Below are positions 1 through 5,152 of a DNA stretch of 5,152 bases, piece after piece (the first letter of the stretch is position 1; each line of letters begins with the position of its first letter). The notes beneath the pieces are model-generated. The model was given only the letters and a program-made list of their open reading frames with translations, had not been told where the DNA came from and did no database searches. This DNA comes from an uncultured Eubacterium sp. (GTDB lineage: Bacteria; Bacillota_A; Clostridia; Lachnospirales; Lachnospiraceae): positions 1-5,152 of the forward strand of contig CANTHI010000306.1 of the NCBI GenBank assembly GCA_947653505.1, in the 5' to 3' direction. A program made the position numbers and the translations under genes.

Positions 1-19
1 ATTCTGCCCGATACACAGG

Positions 20-80
20 CGGCGTAGCCGAAGCGGCACCTTTAGCTGCTGGCGGCAGCCAGAAGCGAAGTAGGTGTCGC
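20..80. repeat. GC-rich compound inverted repeat (REP-like)
   Basis: Three inverted repeats are packed into about 60 bases. CGGC at 20-23 pairs with GCCG at 27-30 around a 3-nt loop. GCTGC at 45-49 pairs with GCAGC at 55-59. An outer 9-bp stem joins 33-41 to 72-80, with one G-U type pair (36/77). The outer stem encloses the second hairpin, so the segment could form a branched cruciform or RNA stem. Such compact GC-rich palindromes resemble dispersed intergenic elements in clostridial genomes, but only one copy is visible here, so calling it a repeat family member is inference. It could also be the 3' structure of an upstream transcript, although no T-run follows it. Confidence 0.35.
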
Positions 81-106
81 GCCCGTCCGGTATCACAGTC
101 TGGATG

Positions 107-134
107 CAGAATACTTAGGGCTTCTTGTATTCTG
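107..134. repeat. 8-bp perfect inverted repeat
   Basis: CAGAATAC at 107-114 is the exact reverse complement of GTATTCTG at 127-134, with a 12-nt spacer. No T-run follows on either strand within a few bases, so it is not a canonical intrinsic terminator. It lies next to the GC-rich palindromes at 20-80 and may belong to the same structured segment. An 8-bp match can arise by chance in a region of this size. Confidence 0.25.
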
Positions 135-309
135 GAGCGGACACAGCAGACGGGGCAAAGTTTCTCTCCCAGCGTCCGCGTAGCCAAAATGTAACATTAT
201 TATGCAAAATGTTGCAAAACAGCTCTTCCCCCGTCCATCCTGCATCCGGCATACTTCCGGATTGCCGCAATCTTCCAAAAAACGAAAAAAATTCTTAAGA
301 AAATCTTCA

Positions 310-338
310 TTGACAAATCCACAAAAATAATATATTCT
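310..338 (+). promoter_or_regulatory. Sigma-A-like promoter for vanG-vanT
   Basis: A perfect -35 hexamer TTGACA at 310-315 is followed, after 17 bp, by TATTCT at 333-338 (4 of 6 matches to TATAAT), in an AT-rich stretch. An overlapping TATATT at 331-336 would give a 15-bp spacer and is less likely. Transcription would start near 345, leaving a 5' leader of about 175 nt before vanG. Just upstream, TTCTTAAGAA (292-301) is a perfect 10-bp palindrome, and ATTCTT (291-296) and AATCTT (302-307) are near-identical half-sites 11 bp apart, a possible regulator site. The consensus -35 suggests expression that need not depend on an activator. Confidence 0.6.
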
Positions 339-344
339 GTACTA

Positions 345-519
345 GAACATGTAATACACACAATACATGCAGCACATACCATACAATAACATCCCTTCTT
401 CCTGCATCCGGTAACTGTTGCAACAGATATCCGTCAGAATATCAGGGCTCTGCCGCAGGATCAGCGTCCTGCCATAGTGTGTCTGTCAGGCAGAAGGGAT
501 CAGGAAAGGACGAAAGGTT
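345..519 (+). promoter_or_regulatory. Structured 5' leader of vanG
   Basis: The predicted leader contains a perfect 12-bp palindrome CTGTTGCAACAG (415-426). It also contains a 6-bp hairpin, GCAGGA (455-460) with TCCTGC (467-472), enclosed by an outer 6-bp pairing of TCTGCC (449-454) with GGCAGA (489-494). No T-box box, no known riboswitch core that I recognise and no terminator T-run is seen. A 15-codon frame (ATG 367, TAA 412-414) lacks a ribosome binding site. The vanG Shine-Dalgarno (GGAAAGGA, 503-510) lies outside the stem. The leader could affect mRNA stability or bind a protein, but no function can be assigned from sequence alone. Confidence 0.35.
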
Positions 520-1656
520 ATGAAAAAGTTAAATATTGCAGTTTTTTTCGGAGGCTGTTCTTCTGAGTACGGAGTATCCCTGCAGTCTGCCAGTGCGGTC
601 ATCCGCAACCTGGATCCGGAGAAATATCAGCCGGTTCCGGTTGGAATCACAACGGATGGAAGATGGTTTTATGTCCCTGTGGATTCTGATCGTATGAAAG
701 CGGACCATATGGAAGCAGACCATATGGAAGCAGACTGTATTGGAGCAGACTGTATTGGAGCAGAATATATTGAAACAGACCGGTGGCAGGATGCAAAAGG
801 CTGCGTTCCGGCCGCATTATCTCCAGACCGGACAGAGCATTGTCTGCTGCTGTTTCAGGAAGATGGTATACGCAGGCTGCCTGTGGATGTGGCGTTTCCG
901 GTGCTTCATGGGAAAAACGGGGAAGACGGCACGGTGCAGGGGCTCATTGATCTGGCGGGGATTCCGCTGGCTGGCTGCGGGGTGCTGGCATCCGCGCTCT
1001 GCATGGATAAGCATCGTGCGCATCTGCTGGCCGAAGCCGCAGGGGTGCGTGTTCCGCGGGGGTTTGTCTTAAAGTCGGAAACGGATATTCCCGCGGCGCA
1101 GGAATTTGCGGATAAAACCGGATATCCGCTGTTTGTCAAGCCGGTAAAGGCGGGATCTTCTTATGGAATATCCAGAGTCAGTAAGCCGCAGAATTTATAC
1201 AATGCCATTGTGCTTGCATTTCAGTATGATGACCAGGTCATCCTGGAAGAAGCGATCGATGGATTTGAGACGGGCTGTGCGGTGCTTGGCAACGAGGAGT
1301 TAATGATGGGTGAGATTGATGAGATCGAGCTTTCCGGAGGATTTTTTGATTTTACCGAAAAATATACGCTGAAAACTTCCGCCATTCATGTACCTGCGAG
1401 AATCCATCCAGAACAGGCAGCGCAGCTTAGGCAGACAGCCGGAATTATTTACCGGGCGCTTGGATGCAGTGGTTTTGCAAGAGTGGATATGTTTTTGACG
1501 TCAAAAGGGGAGATCGTATTCAATGAGGTGAATACCATACCCGGTTTTACAGAGCACAGCCGTTATCCGGGGATGATGAAGGCCGCGGGACTTTCTTTTA
1601 AAGAAATCCTGGACCGGGTGATCGGGCTGGCTCTGGAAAAAAGTCATAGAGAATGA
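520..1656 (+). CDS. vanG: VanG-type D-alanine:D-serine ligase
   Basis: A cytoplasmic ATP-grasp ligase joining D-Ala to D-Ser (ATP-dependent) to give the dipeptide used for low-affinity vancomycin precursors. At 378 residues it is longer than enterococcal VanG (about 349, from memory). The N-terminal lobe carries FFGGCSSEYGVSLQSASAV (residues 9-27). VLHGKNGEDG (128-137), CMDKHRAH (161-168) and KAGSSYG (210-216) follow, with the omega-loop block FFDFTEKYTLK (275-285) and NEVNTIPGFTEHSRYPGMM (335-353) at the C-terminus. Residues recalled as D-Ser determinants in enterococcal VanG (Asp243, Phe252, Arg324) align at one constant offset of 24 with Asp267, Phe276 and Arg348. That offset comes from a tandem-repeat insert at about residues 59-88. 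GGAAAGGA lies 9 nt before the ATG, supporting this start. vanT follows 16 bp downstream, implying one operon. An ordinary Ddl is the alternative, but the loop signature and the vanT neighbour favour VanG. Confidence 0.93.
   Translation: MKKLNIAVFFGGCSSEYGVSLQSASAVIRNLDPEKYQPVPVGITTDGRWFYVPVDSDRMKADHMEADHMEADCIGADCIGAEYIETDRWQDAKGCVPAALSPDRTEHCLLLFQEDGIRRLPVDVAFPVLHGKNGEDGTVQGLIDLAGIPLAGCGVLASALCMDKHRAHLLAEAAGVRVPRGFVLKSETDIPAAQEFADKTGYPLFVKPVKAGSSYGISRVSKPQNLYNAIVLAFQYDDQVILEEAIDGFETGCAVLGNEELMMGEIDEIELSGGFFDFTEKYTLKTSAIHVPARIHPEQAAQLRQTAGIIYRALGCSGFARVDMFLTSKGEIVFNEVNTIPGFTEHSRYPGMMKAAGLSFKEILDRVIGLALEKSHRE
694..783 (+). repeat. 15-bp in-frame tandem repeat within vanG
   Basis: Six consecutive 15-bp units (694-708, 709-723, 724-738, 739-753, 754-768, 769-783) encode five-residue repeats of the type M/I-E/G-A-D-H/C (residues 59-88). 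Read in another register, there are two exact back-to-back duplications: GACCATATGGAAGCA at 703-717 and 718-732, then GACTGTATTGGAGCA at 733-747 and 748-762. Neighbouring copies mostly differ by two bases, while the outermost copy is more diverged. This is what stepwise replication slippage would leave. The unit is a multiple of three, so copy changes keep the frame. It sits in the N-terminal domain, after the GRWF segment, where enterococcal VanG has a short loop. Confidence 0.9.
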
Positions 1657-1672
1657 TCGAATGAGGTGAAAC

Positions 1673-3988
1673 ATGCGTCAGATAAAACGATATGAAAATC
1701 TGGACTGGTTCCGGCTGGCGGCTGCGGCTCTGGTCGTGGCAATTCATACTTCGCCGCTTGCTTCTTTTGATGAAGGTGCGGATTTTTTTCTGACCAGAGT
1801 GCTGGCAAGGATTGCGGTTCCATTCTTTCTGATGGTGACAGGACAGTTTGTAGCCGGGGAAATTCAGACAAAAGGACCCGGCAGGGCGCTCCGGTATGTG
1901 AGGAAAACGGCGCTGCTTTATGCCATTTCTATCCTGCTGTATCTGCCTGTCGGTATTTATGCCGGACATTATGACGGGATTTCTGCTTTGGACGGGCTGC
2001 GTATGCTTGTTTTTGACGGGACATTTTATCATTTGTGGTATTTTCCGGCATGCATGACCGGAGTGCTGCTGGTCTGTCTGGCAGGCAGGAGGTTTGGCGG
2101 CAGACCGCTTTTTTTGTCTGCAGTGGTACTGTATGTGTGCGGGCTGGCAGGGGACAGCTATTACGGACTGACGGAAATGGTTCCAGCGCTTGCGGAGCTC
2201 TATGAGGCGGGATTTCACGTCTTTTCTTATACACGGAATGGGATTTTTATGGCACCCCTGTTTTTACTGCTTGGTGCGCAGACCGCGCAGAGCAGGCTGT
2301 CTGACCGGCGGATTTTGTGGGCGGGGCTTGGTGTTTCCTTTCTGGCCATGACAGAAGAAGCCTTTCTGCTGCGTGGCTTTGAGTTACAGCGGCATGACAG
2401 TATGTATGTGCTGCTGCCGGTCGTGATGTTCTTTTTGTACAGACTGCTGTTAGTATCTGGCAGGCAGCCAGAAGCAGAAAACAGCCGGGCAGAAGAGGCG
2501 GCTGCTGCAGTCAGGAGCGGGCGCCGTGCAGGATATGCGGTGACTGTTTCTACATGGGTCTATATCCTGCATCCGGCCATGATCGTAGCCGTGCGTGGTG
2601 TGGCAAAGGTATTGGATATCCAAATGCTGGTGGAAAACAGTCTGGTGCACTATATCTGTGTATTGTCTGTATCTGCAGTGGCTGCAGGAATCATTGCGCT
2701 GCTGCAGCAGTTTTTGGGTAAACGAAGGATACCGCGTAGAATCTGTACCGGGCAGGGGACGGAGCGTAATCTGCAGTTGCGGGATAACCGTTTTTTGCAT
2801 ACATCCAGGGTGGAGCAGAATCGGGGACATAAAGACGGAAATCCGGATACAGGGCGGACGGAAAGTCTGTTTCGCAGTTCCCGCGCGTGGCTGGAGGTGG
2901 ACCGTGAGGCGCTGCATCACAATGTCTGCCAGCTGCGAAACCGTCTGCCTGCTTCCTGCCGGCTGATGCCGGCGGTGAAAGCCGATGCATATGGGCACGG
3001 AGCGGTCCTGGTGGCAAAAGAGCTGCAAAAAGAAGGTGTGGATGCTTTCTGCGTAGCCTGTGTGGCAGAGGGGATCCGTCTGCGCAGACAGGGGATCCGG
3101 GGAGTGATTCTTGTGCTGGGCTATACACATCCGGAGCAGTTTGCGCTGCTGGAAAAATACCAGCTGACACAGACGGTCATTGATCACAGCTATGCCGTCC
3201 TGCTGAATGATTCAGGAAGGACGGTGCATGTGCATATCGGCATTGATACGGGAATGCACCGGATCGGAATACGAAATGAGCGTCTGGAGCAGATTATGGA
3301 TATTTATGAAATGGAGCATCTGATCGTGGACGGGCTGTTTACGCATCTTTGCGTATCGGACACGATGACCGCGCAGGGCATGAACTATACAGCCGCGCAG
3401 GCCGGGGCGTTTTACCAGACAGTCAGACAGCTGGAGGAGCGCGGCTATCCGTGCCCTGTTGTACACATCCAGGCCAGCTACGGAGTACTGAATTATCCGC
3501 AGCTGGCAGGAGATTATGCGAGAGTCGGCATCGCTTTATATGGAGTACTGAGTACAAAGGAAGATACGATGGCATGGAACGATATGTTAAAACCGGTATT
3601 GTCCATGAAGGCAAGAATTGCCTCTGTAAAGATGCTTTATCAGGGGGAATCCGCAGGCTACGGGATCCAGTATACCGCAAAACAGGATATGCGTATTGCC
3701 ACGCTTTCAGTCGGATATGCAGACGGAATGCCGCGGGCATTGTCGTGCGGGGCTGGCAGCGTGCTGATCGGCGGAAAATGTGCCCCTGTCATCGGACGGA
3801 TCTGTATGGATCAGATGACCGTGGACATCAGCGGCATTCCGGATGTGCAGGCCGGAGATGAAGCCGTACTGATCGGCCGTAGCGGCGATCTGGAAATCTC
3901 CGTCTGCGATATCGCAAAGCAGGCTGGAACGATTTCAAACGAGATTTTAAGCCGTCTGGGCGCGAGGCTGGAGCGGGTGCTTGTTTAG
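1673..3988 (+). CDS. vanT: VanT membrane serine racemase (acyltransferase-3-like membrane domain fused to an alanine racemase fold)
   Basis: A two-domain membrane protein making D-Ser from L-Ser. Residues 1-350 form an acyltransferase-3-type membrane domain with about ten hydrophobic segments. It opens with DWFRLAAAALVVAIHTSP (11-28) and contains HLWYFPA (120-126) and YILHPAMIVAVRG (297-309). This domain is reported to aid L-Ser uptake in enterococci. Residues 400-771 are a PLP-dependent fold-III racemase. Lys436 in AVKADAYGHG is the PLP lysine and Tyr663 in AGYGIQY the second catalytic base. Arg530 and Met712 fit known positions. Asn756 in TISNE replaces the Tyr of alanine racemases (TIPYE), the change recalled as a serine-specificity mark (Asn696 in VanTG). 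Gly523 occupies the usual carbamylated-Lys site. The protein has 771 residues against about 700-712 for known VanT. The excess is a basic linker at about 350-400. The start is supported by GAGGTG (1663-1668), 4 nt before ATG, and by 16-bp spacing from vanG. No vanXY lies between. A role limited to alanine racemisation is the less likely alternative. Confidence 0.93.
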   Translation: MRQIKRYENLDWFRLAAAALVVAIHTSPLASFDEGADFFLTRVLARIAVPFFLMVTGQFVAGEIQTKGPGRALRYVRKTALLYAISILLYLPVGIYAGHYDGISALDGLRMLVFDGTFYHLWYFPACMTGVLLVCLAGRRFGGRPLFLSAVVLYVCGLAGDSYYGLTEMVPALAELYEAGFHVFSYTRNGIFMAPLFLLLGAQTAQSRLSDRRILWAGLGVSFLAMTEEAFLLRGFELQRHDSMYVLLPVVMFFLYRLLLVSGRQPEAENSRAEEAAAAVRSGRRAGYAVTVSTWVYILHPAMIVAVRGVAKVLDIQMLVENSLVHYICVLSVSAVAAGIIALLQQFLGKRRIPRRICTGQGTERNLQLRDNRFLHTSRVEQNRGHKDGNPDTGRTESLFRSSRAWLEVDREALHHNVCQLRNRLPASCRLMPAVKADAYGHGAVLVAKELQKEGVDAFCVACVAEGIRLRRQGIRGVILVLGYTHPEQFALLEKYQLTQTVIDHSYAVLLNDSGRTVHVHIGIDTGMHRIGIRNERLEQIMDIYEMEHLIVDGLFTHLCVSDTMTAQGMNYTAAQAGAFYQTVRQLEERGYPCPVVHIQASYGVLNYPQLAGDYARVGIALYGVLSTKEDTMAWNDMLKPVLSMKARIASVKMLYQGESAGYGIQYTAKQDMRIATLSVGYADGMPRALSCGAGSVLIGGKCAPVIGRICMDQMTVDISGIPDVQAGDEAVLIGRSGDLEISVCDIAKQAGTISNEILSRLGARLERVLV

Positions 3989-4004
3989 AAGCTGTGTCTT
4001 TTGA

Positions 4005-4679
4005 TCATTCCTGTTCCAGAAAAACATCCGGATGGTCAAAACACCATTGTGCCCAGTCCCAGTTTGCGACAGCAAACCAGTCCGGCAGATAATCTGCGCG
4101 TACATTTTTATGCTTCAGATAATATGCATGTTCCCATACGTCCACACAGAGGACAGGCGCCAGATTTCTTGTAAGCGGCGTATCCTGGTTGGCAGTCTGT
4201 ATGATGTGCAGATTTTTCTGCGCATCCGCAGCCAGCCATGCATAGCCGGAACCAAATACGGCTAAGGCGGCTCTGGTAAACTCTTTACGGAATCTGGAAA
4301 AACTGCCGTACTGCCAGTGGATGCTTTCCGCCAGCGTACCCTGCGGCTTTTCCGCTGGACAGGCGCTTAGTCCGTTAAAATAAAACCAGTGGTTAAAGAC
4401 GCCTCCGGCATTGTTCTGAACCTGTATTCTCGCATAATCAGGTATTTCGTCCGGGTTGTTCAGAATCCGTTTTAACTGTGCAAAGCCACAGGCAGGCTGT
4501 CCGGTGAAGGTCATGGACTGCAGGGCCGGACATTCCTCAATGAAATGATTCAGTTTGTCAATATAGGTCTGAAGGTGTTTGTCGTGGTGCAGATACATCG
4601 TCTGGATATCGATATACGGTTCCATCGCTTTGTAAGAATAAGGGAGTGGTTCATTTACAAATTTGCAATATTGTACCAT
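4005..4679 (-). CDS. sodA: Superoxide dismutase, Mn-type Fe/Mn family
   Basis: A cytoplasmic enzyme converting superoxide to peroxide and oxygen. The 224-residue protein has both family domains. The metal ligands are His31 (in HHDKH), His97 (in NHWFYF), Asp180 and His184 (in the signature DVWEHAYY). Tyr39 matches the gateway Tyr34. Gly93 (NNAGGVFNH) together with Gln165 (TANQDTP) is the Mn-type arrangement of the outer-sphere Gln, since Fe-type enzymes carry it in the earlier position. Metal choice is inferred and a cambialistic enzyme is possible. There is no signal peptide. AGGAG (4690-4694, read on the minus strand) lies 10 nt before the ATG and supports this start. The gene converges on vanT with only 16 bp between the stop codons and no clear terminator there. 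It shows no functional tie to the van pair. I could not assign a convincing promoter upstream of it. Confidence 0.95.
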   Translation of the reverse strand: MVQYCKFVNEPLPYSYKAMEPYIDIQTMYLHHDKHLQTYIDKLNHFIEECPALQSMTFTGQPACGFAQLKRILNNPDEIPDYARIQVQNNAGGVFNHWFYFNGLSACPAEKPQGTLAESIHWQYGSFSRFRKEFTRAALAVFGSGYAWLAADAQKNLHIIQTANQDTPLTRNLAPVLCVDVWEHAYYLKHKNVRADYLPDWFAVANWDWAQWCFDHPDVFLEQE

Positions 4680-4764
4680 AGAGCGGGATCTCCTGCATGG
4701 AAACGCTTTTCTTTATTTTATGATAGAAGGCAGAAACTGGTTCCGTGAGAATATGATTCAGGAG

Positions 4765-4824
4765 TGAGGGGCGCCACGAATCGTTACTATGAGGAGCGGC
4801 CCCCTCAGGCCGTAAATAGTAACG
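4765..4824. repeat. Compound inverted repeat with pseudoknot-like pairing
   Basis: A perfect 9-bp inverted repeat, CGTTACTAT (4782-4790) and ATAGTAACG (4816-4824), encloses a second one, CGGCC (4797-4801) and GGCCG (4808-4812). A third perfect pairing, TGAGGGG (4765-4771) with CCCCTCA (4801-4807), crosses the outer stem. The region could therefore form either nested hairpins or an H-type pseudoknot. It lies between the divergent sod and the partial gene at 4922. It has no T-run, so it is not an ordinary terminator. The TTACTAT/ATAGTAA core resembles dispersed palindromes I associate loosely with gut Clostridia, but only one copy is present here. Confidence 0.55.
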
Positions 4825-4859
4825 TGCAGGCAGTACTTCGGTTATCCGGAAGACAGATA

Positions 4860-4888
4860 TGTACATATTTGTATTATTATGTTATAAT
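4860..4888 (+). promoter_or_regulatory. Sigma-A-like promoter for the partial gene
   Basis: TATAAT at 4883-4888 is a perfect -10 hexamer. TGTACA at 4860-4865 (4 of 6 matches to TTGACA) lies 17 bp upstream of it. The start codon at 4922 follows about 27 nt after the expected transcription start, with GTGAGG (4907-4912) as the ribosome binding site, 9 nt before ATG. AT-rich sequence produces TATAAT by chance fairly often, so the spacing and the downstream ORF carry most of the weight. Confidence 0.55.
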
Positions 4889-4921
4889 CAAAGAAAATTA
4901 CATTATGTGAGGTTTTATAAA

Positions 4922-5152
4922 ATGTCTATATGGTTATATCAGGATCAATGTAATAGTCCGGAAGAAAATACAATAAGAAGTGATAAATGTATTTTTTGTA
5001 AATGTAATCTAAAAACTATATACAAAGAAACTTCAACATGGAATAATCATATAAAAGAAATAAATGTATGTCCAATTTGCGGCTGGTGGGCTATATGGGA
5101 ATCTACGGCGAAGTTGATTGGTTCTGCACAGAATCTGGCTTCTGGCAATTTG
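4922..5152 (+). CDS. Partial protein with N-terminal CxxCxC...CxxC zinc-ribbon-like motif (3' end cut off)
   Basis: The first 77 codons of a gene that runs off the window are visible. The translation starts MSIWLYQDQC and carries Cys23-x2-Cys26-x-Cys28 and Cys50-x2-Cys53 in KCIFCKC and VCPICGWW, a spacing typical of a structural zinc ribbon. No membrane segment or signal peptide is seen. The start is set by GTGAGG 9 nt upstream and the promoter at 4860-4888. By hand count the first 155 bases are about 24% GC, while the last 76 are about 50%, a sharp break inside one frame. I do not recognise the protein with confidence. Similar N-terminal ribbons occur before nuclease domains of restriction-endonuclease-like proteins, but that domain would lie outside the window, so the function is left open. 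Confidence 0.7.
   Translation, partial: MSIWLYQDQCNSPEENTIRSDKCIFCKCNLKTIYKETSTWNNHIKEINVCPICGWWAIWESTAKLIGSAQNLASGNL

Larger units (their letters stand above)
1..309. other. Intergenic region without a supportable gene
   Basis: No reading frame here looks like a protein. The forward frame that stays open from the window edge to a stop near 191 gives an Arg/Ser/Gly-rich translation with no recognisable motif, and the minus-strand frames are Cys/Arg-rich shadows. About the first 140 bases are dense in inverted repeats. From about 270 to 309 the sequence becomes A-rich, as expected just upstream of a promoter. The octamer GCGTAGCC occurs at 22-29 and 178-185, and the 11-mer CCTGCATCCGG at 239-249 and 401-411. 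I cannot say whether these short repeats mean anything. The end of an upstream gene could lie just left of the window. Confidence 0.5.
4680..4921. other. Divergent intergenic region between sod and the partial gene
   Basis: No gene is supported here. A 71-codon minus-strand frame starting near 4866 overlaps the sod start in another frame and has no recognisable features. Besides the inverted repeat at 4765-4824 there is a small imperfect hairpin: CTTC (4836-4839) pairs with GAAG (4849-4852), with GG/CC inside. The region turns strongly AT-rich from about 4857, where the promoter for the rightward gene lies. Confidence 0.5.

Noticed and set aside
3..191. Forward frame open from the window edge to a stop near 191, as a possible end of an upstream gene
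   Set aside because: The translation is Arg/Ser/Gly-rich without motifs and runs through a segment made of inverted repeats. An open frame in GC-rich DNA of this length is weak evidence.
93..382. Two minus-strand open frames of about 60 codons upstream of vanG
   Set aside because: Their translations are Cys/Arg-rich or low in complexity with no recognisable motif. No convincing ribosome binding site was found, and they overlap the promoter and inverted repeats.
367..414. A 15-codon leader-peptide candidate before vanG
   Set aside because: No Shine-Dalgarno precedes the ATG, there is no run of regulatory codons, and no attenuator-like terminator follows.
694..783. CRISPR-like or regulatory DNA repeat
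   Set aside because: The units are contiguous without spacers, in frame, and encode a peptide repeat in an otherwise intact gene, so a coding minisatellite explains them.
740..1072. 110-codon plus-strand frame inside vanG
   Set aside because: It overlaps conserved ATP-grasp sequence in the wrong frame, and its Trp/Cys/Arg-rich product has no motif.
1598..2234. Long minus-strand frames opposite vanT (up to 206 codons)
   Set aside because: They are antisense shadows of a well-supported gene, with His/Gln/Arg-rich translations and no domain match. The same applies to those at 2450-3187 and 3423-3740.
3989..4004. Bidirectional terminator between vanT and sod
   Set aside because: The 16-bp gap has no self-complementary stem. 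The nearby T-rich and A-rich patches are not preceded by a hairpin.

Overview
The window looks like a chromosomal piece of a Gram-positive anaerobe of the class Clostridia, probably a gut Lachnospiraceae-type bacterium. This rests on purine-rich Shine-Dalgarno sites, sigma-A-like promoters, a VanG-type ligase and a fused membrane serine racemase (VanT), genes known from enterococcal vanG operons and common as vanG-like loci in gut Clostridia. The taxonomic placement is inference; no rRNA or other marker is present.

Layout. Bases 1-519 hold no convincing gene. The first 140 or so bases are rich in inverted repeats. A good sigma-A promoter lies at 310-338 and is followed by a leader of about 175 nt with nested hairpins. 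Next come two genes on the + strand, 16 bp apart: a D-Ala:D-Ser ligase (vanG, 520-1656) and a two-domain membrane serine racemase (vanT, 1673-3988). Sixteen bases after vanT, in convergent orientation, lies a Mn-type superoxide dismutase (4005-4679, minus strand). Bases 4680-4921 are intergenic, with a strong inverted repeat (4765-4824) and an AT-rich promoter (4860-4888). That promoter drives a gene cut off by the window end (4922 onward), whose N-terminus looks like a four-cysteine zinc ribbon.

How the genes work together. VanT would take up and racemise L-Ser to D-Ser. VanG would join D-Ala to D-Ser for incorporation into peptidoglycan precursors, lowering vancomycin affinity. The specificity residues I recall for both enzymes are present. 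The third partner of the classical module, the VanXY D,D-peptidase that removes normal D-Ala-D-Ala ends, is absent between vanG and vanT, and no vanR/vanS lies in the 519 bp upstream. The pair therefore looks like a minimal synthesis module that adds D-Ala-D-Ser ends without removing the native ones. SOD has no evident functional link and probably marks ordinary chromosome.

Most notable details: a 15-bp in-frame tandem repeat expanded inside vanG, an unusually long linker in VanT, a possible pseudoknot-forming inverted repeat near 4800, and an abrupt base-composition break inside the last, truncated gene. I did not find clear evidence of a wholly new system.
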